From positions 124,001 to 188,000 of the forward strand of contig CAZQOQ010000001.1 in assembly GCA_964595205.1 (NCBI GenBank): 64,000 nt of DNA, read 5' to 3'. Of the stretch, positions 1-6,195 are shown one piece after another. This stretch comes from JADKIH01 sp964595205 (lineage in GTDB: Bacteria; Bacteroidota; Bacteroidia; AKYH767-A; 2013-40CM-41-45). How positions within the stretch are numbered: position 1 is the stretch's first letter; each line of letters begins with the position of its first letter. Both the position numbers and the translations under genes were made by a program. The notes under the pieces were generated by a model, which saw only the letters and a list, made by a program, of their open reading frames with translations, was not told the DNA's origin and searched no databases.

Positions 1-747
1 ATTTGCCAAAGCGGGAATTGTCCGAATATGGGAGAATGCTGGGGTGCAGGCACAGCAACGTTCATGATATTGGGAAATATATGTACCCGTTCTTGTGGCT
101 TTTGTTCAGTCGCAACCGGTAAGCCTGAAGCAGTTGATCCTTTTGAGCCATTAAGAGTTGCAAAGTCGATCAGGCTCATGGGAATTAAACATTCCGTTAT
201 AACCTGCGTGGATCGTGACGATTTGGAAGATGGTGGCGCTGCGATATGGGTGCAGACGATAAGGAAAATACGTGAACTTTCACCCTCTACTACTATGGAA
301 ACTCTGATTGGCGATTTCCAGGGTCGATGGGAAAATCTTCAGTTGGTAATAGATGAATCGCCGGAAATAATCTCTCATAACCTGGAAACGGTGCGAAGGC
401 TCACCAAACAGGTCAGAGTTCAGGCAAAATACGATCGCAGCCTCGAAGTTTTAAAGAGAGTGAGCCAATCTGGTGTTCCTGCAAAATCAGGAATTATGCT
501 TGGGCTGGGCGAAACAAGGGAAGAAGTGCTTGAGGCTATGGATGATCTGAGAAAGTCAGATGTTTCAATTCTAACACTCGGACAATATCTTCAGCCAACG
601 AAAGATCATCTGCCTGTTAAGGAATTCATCACTCCGGAGACTTTTGCAGAGTTTAAAGTGCTCGGACTTCAGAAGGGTTTTCGATATGTTGAAAGCGGTC
701 CTCTCGTGAGATCAAGTTATCATGCAGAAAGACATCTAGAAAAATAA
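1..747 (+). CDS. lipA: Lipoyl synthase, 3' part (5' end outside window)
   Basis: Radical SAM enzyme that inserts two sulfurs into protein-bound octanoyl groups to make lipoyl cofactors for pyruvate and 2-oxoglutarate dehydrogenases; cytosolic. The reading frame is open from base 1, so the gene is cut by the window edge. Both LipA clusters are visible: the auxiliary-cluster cysteines C2, C7 and C13 of the visible frame (CxxxxCxxxxxC, with PNMGECW), and the radical-SAM CTRSCGFC motif at 28-35. The family-specific RSSYHA sequence lies near the C-terminus. The visible 248 residues lack only the N-terminal ~50 of a typical LipA. A Met at base 28 lies inside the first cysteine motif and cannot be the true start. 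Identity is secure. Confidence 0.97.
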   Translation: MCQSGNCPNMGECWGAGTATFMILGNICTRSCGFCSVATGKPEAVDPFEPLRVAKSIRLMGIKHSVITCVDRDDLEDGGAAIWVQTIRKIRELSPSTTMETLIGDFQGRWENLQLVIDESPEIISHNLETVRRLTKQVRVQAKYDRSLEVLKRVSQSGVPAKSGIMLGLGETREEVLEAMDDLRKSDVSILTLGQYLQPTKDHLPVKEFITPETFAEFKVLGLQKGFRYVESGPLVRSSYHAERHLEK

Positions 748-868
748 TATTACATCGATTGTTTTTTGAAATTATTTATTGGTCGATTTTTTGGAATTTT
801 TTTTTCTGCAGGATTTGAATCTGGTGTATCAGCTGTTAAAACAAATCAGCTAATCTTCAAATTGTATT

Positions 869-876
869 TATCTTTG
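869..876 (+). promoter_or_regulatory. Candidate promoter -7 element for gap
   Basis: TATCTTTG fits the Bacteroidota -7 consensus TAnnTTTG and ends 19 bases before the gap ATG. No clear TTTG or TTG lies at the expected -33 distance, so this is a one-sided match. Transcription would begin about 13 bases before the start codon. Confidence 0.45.
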
Positions 877-895
877 ACCCTCATAAAAAATTTAT

Positions 896-1900
896 ATGAA
901 AAAAATCCGCATTGCAATAAATGGTTTCGGTCGTATAGGCCGGATGACAACGAGAGTACTTTTAAATAATATGAATGTTGAAATTGTTGCAATCAACGAC
1001 CTCACAGACAATCCAACACTCGCACATCTTTTTAAATACGATTCGGTTCATGGGCGCTTTAACGGTACAGTAACTGCCGAAGAAAAACACCTGATCATTA
1101 ACGGTCAGAAAATCACATGTATTTCAGAAAAAGATCCGGCAAAGCTTCCCTGGAAGCAACTGGATGTTGATGTATTACTGGAGTGCACCGGACGTTTCAC
1201 GGATGCTGCGGGTGCTAATCTGCATATAAATGCCGGGGCCAAAAAAGTGATACTCTCTGCGCCCACAAAAGGAAAGAAGGATATGAAAAGTATTGTCCTT
1301 GGAGTTAACGATGAGGTATTGACGCCGGACGACAAAATTATTTCCAACGCCTCCTGTACAACAAATAACGCAGCGCCGATGCTGAAAGTGCTTGATGATA
1401 ACTGGGGGATTGAAAGCGCCTATGTTACCACAGTGCATTCTTACACAGGCGATCAGAACCTGCATGATGCTCCGCATAAAGACCTTCGTCGGGCCCGGGC
1501 CGCCGCGGTTTCAATTATTCCTACCACTACGGGAGCGGCGAAAGCGCTGGGTGACGTTCTGCCACATTTAAGTGGCAAACTTGGCGGTGCCGGAATAAGA
1601 GTGCCCAGTTCCGATGGATCTTTGACTGATATTACCTGCACATTGAAGAAAGAGCCAACACCTGAAGAGGTAAATATGGCTTTTAAAGCGGCTTCAGAGG
1701 GCAAAATGAAAGGAATCCTTGAATACACCCGTGATCCTATTGTCTCGATAGATATTGTTGGAAATACCAATTCTTGCATTTTTGATTCAGAATTGACATC
1801 GGTCTTAGGTAAAATGACCAAGGTATTTGGCTGGTATGATAACGAAATAGGATATAGTAACCGTCTTGCCGAACTGGCCATCAGATTTGGTTCAATTTAG
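896..1900 (+). CDS. gap: Glyceraldehyde-3-phosphate dehydrogenase (type I)
   Basis: Glycolytic enzyme converting glyceraldehyde-3-phosphate, phosphate and NAD+ to 1,3-bisphosphoglycerate; cytosolic. The 334-residue length is standard. The NAD-binding NGFGRIGR motif is at residues 9-16. Asp35, at the end of the second Rossmann strand, suggests NAD rather than NADP preference. The catalytic Cys154 is in SCTTNN and its partner His181 in the TTVHSYTGDQ stretch. The ATG at 896 gives the canonical N-terminus, and a TAnnTTTG element lies just upstream. It appears monocistronic: lipA ends 149 bases before, and about 290 non-coding bases follow. A 67-codon frame overlapping its 5' end is a shadow. Confidence 0.97.
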   Translation: MKKIRIAINGFGRIGRMTTRVLLNNMNVEIVAINDLTDNPTLAHLFKYDSVHGRFNGTVTAEEKHLIINGQKITCISEKDPAKLPWKQLDVDVLLECTGRFTDAAGANLHINAGAKKVILSAPTKGKKDMKSIVLGVNDEVLTPDDKIISNASCTTNNAAPMLKVLDDNWGIESAYVTTVHSYTGDQNLHDAPHKDLRRARAAAVSIIPTTTGAAKALGDVLPHLSGKLGGAGIRVPSSDGSLTDITCTLKKEPTPEEVNMAFKAASEGKMKGILEYTRDPIVSIDIVGNTNSCIFDSELTSVLGKMTKVFGWYDNEIGYSNRLAELAIRFGSI

Positions 1901-2194
1901 TTCAATTTATTAAATGACTTTTTGTAATTTTTTCGAGGCTTTTCAGTTACAATGCTCTGATATTAGACTTATTATAAGTTATAAACATTTATTAGAAGTT
2001 GTGAGTTTAAAATTTTACAAACATTTCTCATAAATTAAACAATTATATCAAAGTAGAATCGTTTCTTTGAGAACCGATGGTTTTTAAATATTGTTTGGTT
2101 GTTAATAGAAAAATCAATATATTTAAGACTCTTTGGTACAATAATTGAAAAAGAGTTTGGAAATAGAATTATTCCTTTTTTAAAAAAGTTTAAC
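1901..2194. other. Intergenic region, no gene seen
   Basis: An AT-rich 294-base stretch between gap and the small unknown gene. No convincing ORF or RNA gene is visible on either strand. A TTTG-N20-TATATTTA promoter-like pair sits at 2094-2125 and is listed separately. Confidence 0.6.
2094..2125 (+). promoter_or_regulatory. Candidate promoter for the 58-codon gene
   Basis: TTTG (2094-2097), a 20-base spacer, then TATATTTA (2118-2125), which matches the Bacteroidota -7 consensus TAnnTTTG at all but the last base. It would give a leader of about 60 bases before the ATG at 2195. It also argues against the longer TTG start at 2099, which falls inside the promoter. Confidence 0.4.
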
Positions 2195-2371
2195 ATGATT
2201 ATTATGCTCAATACCTCGAAACGCAAAGCCAAGATCACTAAGCAACCTATAAGTGAGACGGCGACAAGAATAAAAGTACAGTTAGATCACAAGACTATGA
2301 TGGTTGTACACAGTATGTCGGCTTTCAAAATGTGGAAAAAACGTTACCCCTTAGCCAGGGTAATTGCTTAA
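2195..2371 (+). CDS. Small conserved-looking basic protein, function unknown
   Basis: A 58-residue protein rich in Lys and Arg, with no signal peptide or membrane segment. The middle and end (ATRIKVQLDHKTMMVVHSM, then FKMWKKRYPLARVIA) look like a compact folded basic domain with a central strand-like stretch and an aromatic/basic tail, possibly nucleic-acid binding. That role is only an inference from composition. The ATG at 2195 is chosen over the in-frame TTG at 2099 because a promoter-like pair covers 2094-2125; ATG 2204 is a further alternative. A strong terminator follows 32 bases after the stop, supporting an independently transcribed real gene. Family not recognised with certainty. Confidence 0.6.
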   Translation: MIIMLNTSKRKAKITKQPISETATRIKVQLDHKTMMVVHSMSAFKMWKKRYPLARVIA

Positions 2372-2403
2372 AATATTCCCCCATTTTTTAAAGATTAAAG
2401 GAA

Positions 2404-2434
2404 GGTCTCCGGTTCGGAGACCTTTTTATTTTTA
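2404..2434 (+). terminator. Rho-independent terminator
   Basis: A 7-bp inverted repeat, GGTCTCC / GGAGACC (2404-2410 and 2416-2422), with a 5-base loop, followed by a T-rich run. It closes the small-gene transcript and insulates it from the tRNA/tuf promoter just downstream. Confidence 0.88.
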
Positions 2435-2452
2435 AAATATTTTTCTTTTGAA

Positions 2453-2483
2453 TTTGAAATTCAAATCTCGTTTTCTACATTTG
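2453..2483 (+). promoter_or_regulatory. Strong promoter of the tRNA-tuf-ribosomal protein block
   Basis: TTTG (2453-2456), a 19-base spacer, and TACATTTG (2476-2483): a full match to the Bacteroidota TTTG-N19-TAnnTTTG primary sigma promoter. It lies between a terminator and the first tRNA. Transcription would begin near 2490, about 43 bases before tRNA-Thr. Confidence 0.8.
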
Positions 2484-2532
2484 CAATCCCTTTTTTGGAG
2501 GGTAGTGTGTTCCTTGAAATTAGTCTAAAATT

Positions 2533-2609
2533 GCCGATGTAGCTCAGTTGGCCAGAGCTACTGATTTGTAATCAGTGGGTCGGGGGTTCGAATCCCTCCA
2601 TCGGCTCCA
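2533..2609 (+). tRNA. tRNA-Thr (anticodon TGT)
   Basis: Full cloverleaf: acceptor GCCGATG/CATCGGC, D-stem GCTC/GAGC, anticodon stem ACTGA/TCAGT with loop TTTGTAA (anticodon TGT, reads ACA), and a T-arm with TTCGAAT. The 3' CCA is encoded (2607-2609), unlike the other tRNAs of this cluster. First gene of the tRNA-tuf block. Confidence 0.96.
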
Positions 2610-2636
2610 GTTTACACTGGATTAGATTGTTGAGAA

Positions 2637-2717
2637 GGGGAGATACCAGAGTGGCCAAATGGGACGGACTGTAAATCCGTTGCGAAAGCTTCGAAGGTTC
2701 GAATCCTTCTCTCCCCA
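2637..2717 (+). tRNA. tRNA-Tyr (anticodon GTA)
   Basis: Class II tRNA with a long variable arm. Acceptor GGGGAGA/TCTCCCC, anticodon stem ACGGA/TCCGT with loop CTGTAAA (anticodon GTA), T-loop TTCGAAT, discriminator A. CCA is not encoded. It lies 27 bases after tRNA-Thr and is presumably cotranscribed. Confidence 0.96.
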
Positions 2718-2798
2718 CTCTGTGGACGGTTTGAAAGCGCTTAAAAATCAAACCATTTCATGCTGTATGAGCCTGCCTAATCAATGGATGGCGAGTAC

Positions 2799-2869
2799 GA
2801 TAGACAGAATAAAAGCGGAAATAGCTCTCCCAAATTATCGGGAAGGTTGGTCGATAGACAGTAGTAAAA
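2799..2869 (+). repeat. Truncated tRNA-Gly 5' copy with palindrome, upstream of tRNA-Gly
   Basis: Two imperfect direct copies begin at 2799 and 2853. Each reads GATAGACAG, then AATAAAA or TAGTAAAA, then the first ~13 bases of tRNA-Gly (GCGGAAATAGCTC at 2815, GCGGAAGTAGCTC at 2870). In the first copy the tRNA sequence stops in the D-stem and continues into a degenerate palindrome, TCCCAAATTATCGGGA (2828-2843). In the second it continues into the complete tRNA-Gly. The same arrangement occurs before tRNA-Trp and, degenerate, before tRNA-Thr(GGT). Confidence 0.8.
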
Positions 2870-2942
2870 GCGGAAGTAGCTCATTTGGTAGAGCGATAGC
2901 CTTCCAAGCTATAGGTGGCGGGTTCGAGCCCCGTCTTCCGCT
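2870..2942 (+). tRNA. tRNA-Gly (anticodon TCC)
   Basis: Acceptor GCGGAAG/CTTCCGC, D-stem GCTC/GAGC, anticodon stem ATAGC/GCTAT with loop CTTCCAA (anticodon TCC, reads GGA), T-loop TTCGAGC, discriminator T. CCA is not encoded. A partial copy of its 5' end lies 55 bases upstream. Confidence 0.96.
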
Positions 2943-2975
2943 CTAATGTCATAGTTCATTGACTCGAAATAGTAA

Positions 2976-3045
2976 ACCAAAGTAGTTATCCCGATCACTA
3001 TCGGGAGCGGAGCTGAAACTCCGGACTACAAAGGGAATTGGTAAA
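2976..3045 (+). repeat. Degenerate tRNA-Thr 5' copy plus palindromic element
   Basis: ACCAAAGTAGTTA (from 2976) resembles the first 13 bases of the downstream tRNA-Thr (GCCAATGTAGCTC, from 3046), offset 70 bases. It runs directly into a perfect 7-bp palindrome with a 4-base loop, TCCCGATCACTATCGGGA (2989-3006). A second hairpin, CGGAG/CTCCG, follows. GTAGT before and ACTAC after could close both hairpins into a three-way junction. Confidence 0.65.
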
Positions 3046-3118
3046 GCCAATGTAGCTCAGTCGGTAGAGCACATCCATGGTAAGGATGAGGTCACCAGTT
3101 CGATCCTGGTCATTGGCT
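3046..3118 (+). tRNA. tRNA-Thr (anticodon GGT)
   Basis: Acceptor GCCAATG/CATTGGC, D-stem GCTC/GAGC, anticodon stem CATCC/GGATG with loop ATGGTAA (anticodon GGT, reads ACC/ACT), T-loop TTCGATC, discriminator T. CCA is not encoded. It is the last tRNA before tuf, the same order (Tyr, Gly, Thr, tuf) seen in many bacteria. Confidence 0.96.
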
Positions 3119-3140
3119 CGGACAAAAGACTGAGAATTAG

Positions 3141-3148
3141 TACATTTG
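3141..3148 (+). promoter_or_regulatory. Possible internal promoter for tuf
   Basis: TACATTTG, a perfect -7 consensus, lies in the 203-base gap between tRNA-Thr and tuf. The nearest upstream TTG (3113-3115, inside the tRNA) is 25 bases away, longer than usual. It would allow tuf expression independent of the tRNAs, with a leader of about 170 bases. Confidence 0.4.
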
Positions 3149-3321
3149 AAGAGTTAATGTAAATGAGAATTGCTCTTTGGATTGAAAACTTTTCTTTAAT
3201 AAAAAGTGAATGTGATTGAACAAGTGAAAGCATGCTGAAAAGAGTGATTTAAAGACTTCAAAAATAAAATAGTAAATAATTATAAACTCAGAATAAATAA
3301 ACCTCTAATACCACAATTGCA

Positions 3322-4509
3322 ATGGCAAAAGAAAAATTTGATCGTTCCAAACCACACGTAAATATTGGAACTATAGGTCACGTCGACCACGGAAAAACAA
3401 CATTAACAGCAGCGATCACAACTGTTCTTGCTGAAAAGGGATGGGCAGAAACACGTTCATTCGATTCTATTGATAATGCTCCGGAAGAAAAAGAGCGTGG
3501 TATTACTATCAATACTGCACACGTTGAGTACCAGACTGCTAACCGTCACTATGCTCACGTTGATTGTCCGGGTCACGCCGACTACGTAAAGAACATGGTT
3601 ACTGGTGCTGCTCAAATGGACGGTGCCATCCTTGTTGTTGCAGCTACTGATGGTCCCATGCCACAAACACGTGAACATATCCTCCTTGGTCGTCAGGTTG
3701 GTGTGCCAAAGATTGTTGTATTCATGAATAAGGCTGATATGGTCGATGATCCGGAATTATTGGATCTTGTTGAAATGGAAATTCGCGAACTTCTCAGTTT
3801 CTACGAATATGATGGAGCAAACACTCCGATCATTCGTGGTTCTGCGCTTGGCGGATTAAATAAAGATCCAAAATGGGTACCGAAAATCATGGAACTCATG
3901 GATGCGGTTGATTCCTATATTCCAATTCCTCCAAGAGATATCGAAAAACCTTTTCTTATGCCGGTTGAAGACGTATTCTCTATTACCGGTCGTGGTACAG
4001 TTGCTACCGGTCGTATCGAGCGTGGGGTAATCAACTCAGGTGATGAGGTTGAAATTATCGGAATGCAGGAGAAATCAATAAAATCTACCGTTACAGGAGT
4101 GGAAATGTTCCGCAAAATCCTGGATCGTGGAGAAGCCGGTGACAATGTCGGTTTGTTGTTACGTGGTATTGAAAAGAATGATATCCGTCGCGGAATGGTA
4201 GTGGCTAAACCTGGCTCTATCACTCCTCATACACTCTTCAAAGCTGAAATTTACGTATTGAAGAAAGAAGAAGGCGGTCGTCACACTCCTTTCCATAACA
4301 AATACCGTCCGCAATTCTATCTTCGTACTACTGACGTTACCGGAGAAATTACTCTTCCGGAAGGTCGCGAAATGGTCATGCCTGGTGATAACGTTACTAT
4401 TTCAGTTGAACTTATTCAGCCGGTAGCAATGGACAAAGGTCTTCGCTTCGCGATTCGTGAAGGTGGCCGTACAGTTGGTGCAGGACAGGTTATTGAAATC
4501 ATTAAATAA
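3322..4509 (+). CDS. tuf: Elongation factor Tu
   Basis: GTPase that delivers aminoacyl-tRNA to the ribosome A site; cytosolic and very abundant. At 395 residues it is full length. G motifs are visible: G1 GHVDHGKT (19-26), the switch region ERGITINTAHVEY, G3 DCPGHADY, G4 NKAD and G5 SAL, followed by the two beta-barrel domains ending GAGQVIEIIK. It lies between tRNA-Thr and tRNA-Trp, as in the classic tufB/secE/nusG/rpo arrangement. The upstream leader has no Shine-Dalgarno sequence. A hairpin after the stop may reduce read-through into tRNA-Trp and secE. Confidence 0.98.
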   Translation: MAKEKFDRSKPHVNIGTIGHVDHGKTTLTAAITTVLAEKGWAETRSFDSIDNAPEEKERGITINTAHVEYQTANRHYAHVDCPGHADYVKNMVTGAAQMDGAILVVAATDGPMPQTREHILLGRQVGVPKIVVFMNKADMVDDPELLDLVEMEIRELLSFYEYDGANTPIIRGSALGGLNKDPKWVPKIMELMDAVDSYIPIPPRDIEKPFLMPVEDVFSITGRGTVATGRIERGVINSGDEVEIIGMQEKSIKSTVTGVEMFRKILDRGEAGDNVGLLLRGIEKNDIRRGMVVAKPGSITPHTLFKAEIYVLKKEEGGRHTPFHNKYRPQFYLRTTDVTGEITLPEGREMVMPGDNVTISVELIQPVAMDKGLRFAIREGGRTVGAGQVIEIIK

Positions 4510-4523
4510 TTTGAATTCCCGGG

Positions 4524-4557
4524 ACATCCTGCATTCAAATGCAGGATGTTCTTTCAA
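4524..4557 (+). terminator. Hairpin after tuf, weak or partial terminator
   Basis: A perfect 11-bp inverted repeat, ACATCCTGCAT / ATGCAGGATGT (4524-4534 and 4539-4549), with a 4-base loop. The following sequence (TCTTTCAAATAAAT) is only moderately T-rich, so it may attenuate transcription or stabilise the tuf mRNA 3' end rather than stop transcription fully. Confidence 0.6.
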
Positions 4558-4574
4558 ATAAATCACAATTTTAA

Positions 4575-4706
4575 TCAGGTGTGCTTCATCCCGGTAACGA
4601 TCGGGAGTCAGAATAGAAAAGAAATCAGAGCAACCAGTAAACGGGTGTAGCTCATCCCGATAACGATCGGGAGGCAGAGTAGAAAAGAAATCAGAGCAAC
4701 CAGTAA
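4575..4706 (+). repeat. Two 66-bp tandem units carrying tRNA-Trp 5' fragments and a palindrome
   Basis: Units at 4575-4640 and 4641-4706; the true tRNA-Trp at 4707 starts a third in phase. Unit 2 begins with the first 14 bases of tRNA-Trp (ACGGGTGTAGCTCA) and then runs into TCCCGATAACGATCGGGA (4655-4672), a 7-bp palindrome with a 4-base loop. Unit 1 has a decayed tRNA start and a one-base variant palindrome (4589-4606). Both share the spacer GAAAAGAAATCAGAGCAACC followed by AGTAAAC, identical up to the tRNA start. Confidence 0.92.
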
Positions 4707-4779
4707 ACGGGTGTAGCTCAATTGGTAGAGTAGCGGTCTCCAAAACCGTTGGCTGGGAGTTCGAGTCTCTCCACCCGTG
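4707..4779 (+). tRNA. tRNA-Trp (anticodon CCA)
   Basis: Acceptor ACGGGTG/CACCCGT, D-stem GCTC/GAGT, anticodon stem GCGGT/ACCGT (one G-T pair) with loop CTCCAAA (anticodon CCA), T-loop TTCGAGT, discriminator G. CCA is not encoded. It sits 22 bases before secE, the usual place. Its first 14 bases are duplicated upstream. Confidence 0.96.
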
Positions 4780-4801
4780 CAATAGTGAAAATAAAAAAAG
4801 A

Positions 4802-4996
4802 ATGAGCAAGGTCACAGCATATATTAAAGAGAGTTATGTAGAATTGACTGAAAAGGTTAGCTGGCCATCTCGCGAAGAACTTCAAAGCAGTGTGATTGTT
4901 GTAATGATTGCAACTCTCATTATTGGATTTGTAATTTTCGCAATGGACTTCGTTTTCCAGAGCGCCATGAATCTGTTCTATAAAATGATTGCATAA
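4802..4996 (+). CDS. secE: Preprotein translocase subunit SecE
   Basis: Small essential clamp subunit of the SecYEG channel in the inner membrane. The 64-residue, single-span form is typical of Bacteroidota. An amphipathic N-terminal helix carries the family signature around EKVSWPSREEL (residues 17-27) and is followed by one transmembrane helix (about 30-55). It lies between tRNA-Trp and nusG, 9 bases before nusG, the conserved secE-nusG pair. Confidence 0.95.
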   Translation: MSKVTAYIKESYVELTEKVSWPSREELQSSVIVVMIATLIIGFVIFAMDFVFQSAMNLFYKMIA

Positions 4997-5005
4997 ATCT
5001 ATCAC

Positions 5006-5569
5006 ATGACAGAAGCCCAACCATCAAAAGAGCTTGTCCGTAAGTGGTATGTTGTGCGTGCCATTAGTGGAAAAGAGAAAAAGATCAAGCAGTATATAGA
5101 GCAGGAAATAAACCGCCTCAAACTGAATGATTACGTCTCTCAGGTTCTTATTCCTACTGAAAAATTCTATCAGATCAGGAACGGTAAAAAGGTAAGTAAA
5201 GAAAGAAATATTTTACCCGGTTATGTGCTTATTGAAGCGGCGTTAGCAGGAGAAATTCCTCATATCATCGAAAATATTTCCGGCGTCATTTCTTTCCTCG
5301 GTTCAAAAGGCGAACCACCTGCACCACTTCGTCAGTCTGAAGTGAACAGGATTTTAGGTAAGATGGACGAGCTGGCAGACAGCGAAGCAGTGATGAGTGT
5401 TCCTTATGTTGTTGGAGAAACTGTGAAAGTGATCGATGGTCCATTCAACAGTTTCAGCGGTGTGATCGAAGAGATAAACGAAGAGAAAAAGAAATTAAAA
5501 GTTATGGTTAAGATATTCGGCAGGAAGACTCCTCTCGAACTTAATTATATGCAGGTAGAAAAAGAGTAA
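5006..5569 (+). CDS. nusG: Transcription termination/antitermination factor NusG
   Basis: Binds the RNA polymerase clamp to promote elongation, and couples to Rho or to ribosomal protein S10. The 187 residues comprise the NGN domain (begins KWYVVRAISGKEKKIKQYI, about residues 13-110; includes the PGYVLIEA strand) and a C-terminal KOW domain (VGETVKVIDGPFNSFSGVI, about residues 133-165). Start codon ATG, 9 bases after secE. An AT-rich repeat-containing gap of 109 bases follows before rplK. Confidence 0.96.
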   Translation: MTEAQPSKELVRKWYVVRAISGKEKKIKQYIEQEINRLKLNDYVSQVLIPTEKFYQIRNGKKVSKERNILPGYVLIEAALAGEIPHIIENISGVISFLGSKGEPPAPLRQSEVNRILGKMDELADSEAVMSVPYVVGETVKVIDGPFNSFSGVIEEINEEKKKLKVMVKIFGRKTPLELNYMQVEKE

Positions 5570-5640
5570 ATCAATTAGTTGATTAGCTAATTAGTTGATG
5601 TGATAATGATTGGAAGCTTCCATTCTTATTCATTCTCATT

Positions 5641-5672
5641 AACGAATTAACGAATTAACGAATTAACAAATT
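5641..5672 (+). repeat. 8-bp tandem repeat before rplK
   Basis: Four tandem copies of AACGAATT (the last is AACAAATT) end 6 bases before the rplK start codon. Just after the nusG stop lies a related AT-rich inverted repeat, AATCAATTAGTTGATT (5569-5584). Such simple repeats can vary by slippage. Confidence 0.85.
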
Positions 5673-5678
5673 ATCAAA

Positions 5679-6116
5679 ATGGCAAAAGAGATAAGTACAT
5701 TCATCAAATTGCAGGTAAAGGGCGGTGCTGCTAACCCGGCTCCTCCGATCGGTCCTGCTTTGGGTGCAAAGGGTGTGAACATCATGGAGTTTTGCAAGCA
5801 GTTCAATGCTCGTACGCAAGACCAGGCTGGTAAAGTATTACCCGTAATCATTACCGTTTACACTGATAAGTCGTTCGACTTCGTAATTAAGACTCCTCCT
5901 GCAGCGGTTCAGTTGCTCGATGCTGCTAAACTTAAAAGCGGCTCCAAAGAATCCAACAGGAATAAAGTCGGAACTGTTAACTGGAACCAGGTACGCGCGA
6001 TTGCAGAAATCAAAATGCCTGATCTCAATTGTTTCACGATTGAGTCTGCAATGAGCATGGTTGCAGGTACAGCTCGCAGTATGGGCATTATCGTAGAAGG
6101 TCAGCGTCCTTTTTAA
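5679..6116 (+). CDS. rplK: 50S ribosomal protein L11
   Basis: Binds the GTPase-associated region of 23S rRNA. 145 residues, close to the family norm of about 141-147. Visible signatures are the proline-rich N-domain stretch ANPAPPIGPALGAKGVNIM (residues 18-36) and the C-terminal rRNA-binding domain with GTVNWNQVRAIAEIKMPDL and GTARSMGI. First of the rplKAJL cluster. It is followed 79 bases later by rplA; that gap contains a G-rich GGAGGGGG stretch of unclear role. Confidence 0.97.
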   Translation: MAKEISTFIKLQVKGGAANPAPPIGPALGAKGVNIMEFCKQFNARTQDQAGKVLPVIITVYTDKSFDFVIKTPPAAVQLLDAAKLKSGSKESNRNKVGTVNWNQVRAIAEIKMPDLNCFTIESAMSMVAGTARSMGIIVEGQRPF

Positions 6117-6195
6117 AAGGATTGTTCTGATATAATATTCAAAGAAGGAGGGGGCGATCCCATCAAACCCGTCGGTACTTCAAAACTTTAATTCA

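Noticed and set aside
766..969. 67-codon ORF before and into gap
   Set aside because: Overlaps the gap start in another frame and the promoter region; no recognisable protein features.
2659..2946. 95-codon ORF across tRNA-Tyr and tRNA-Gly
   Set aside because: It is read through two clear tRNA genes and the repeat between them; a shadow.
2799..4706. CRISPR array, considered because of repeated palindromic units near tRNAs
   Set aside because: Only two or three copies, units contain tRNA fragments, spacers are nearly identical, and no cas genes are present.
4402..5020. Two minus-strand ORFs across the tuf end, repeat, tRNA-Trp and secE
   Set aside because: They cover tRNA-Trp and genes of certain identity on the other strand; the repeat makes the predicted protein look repetitive.
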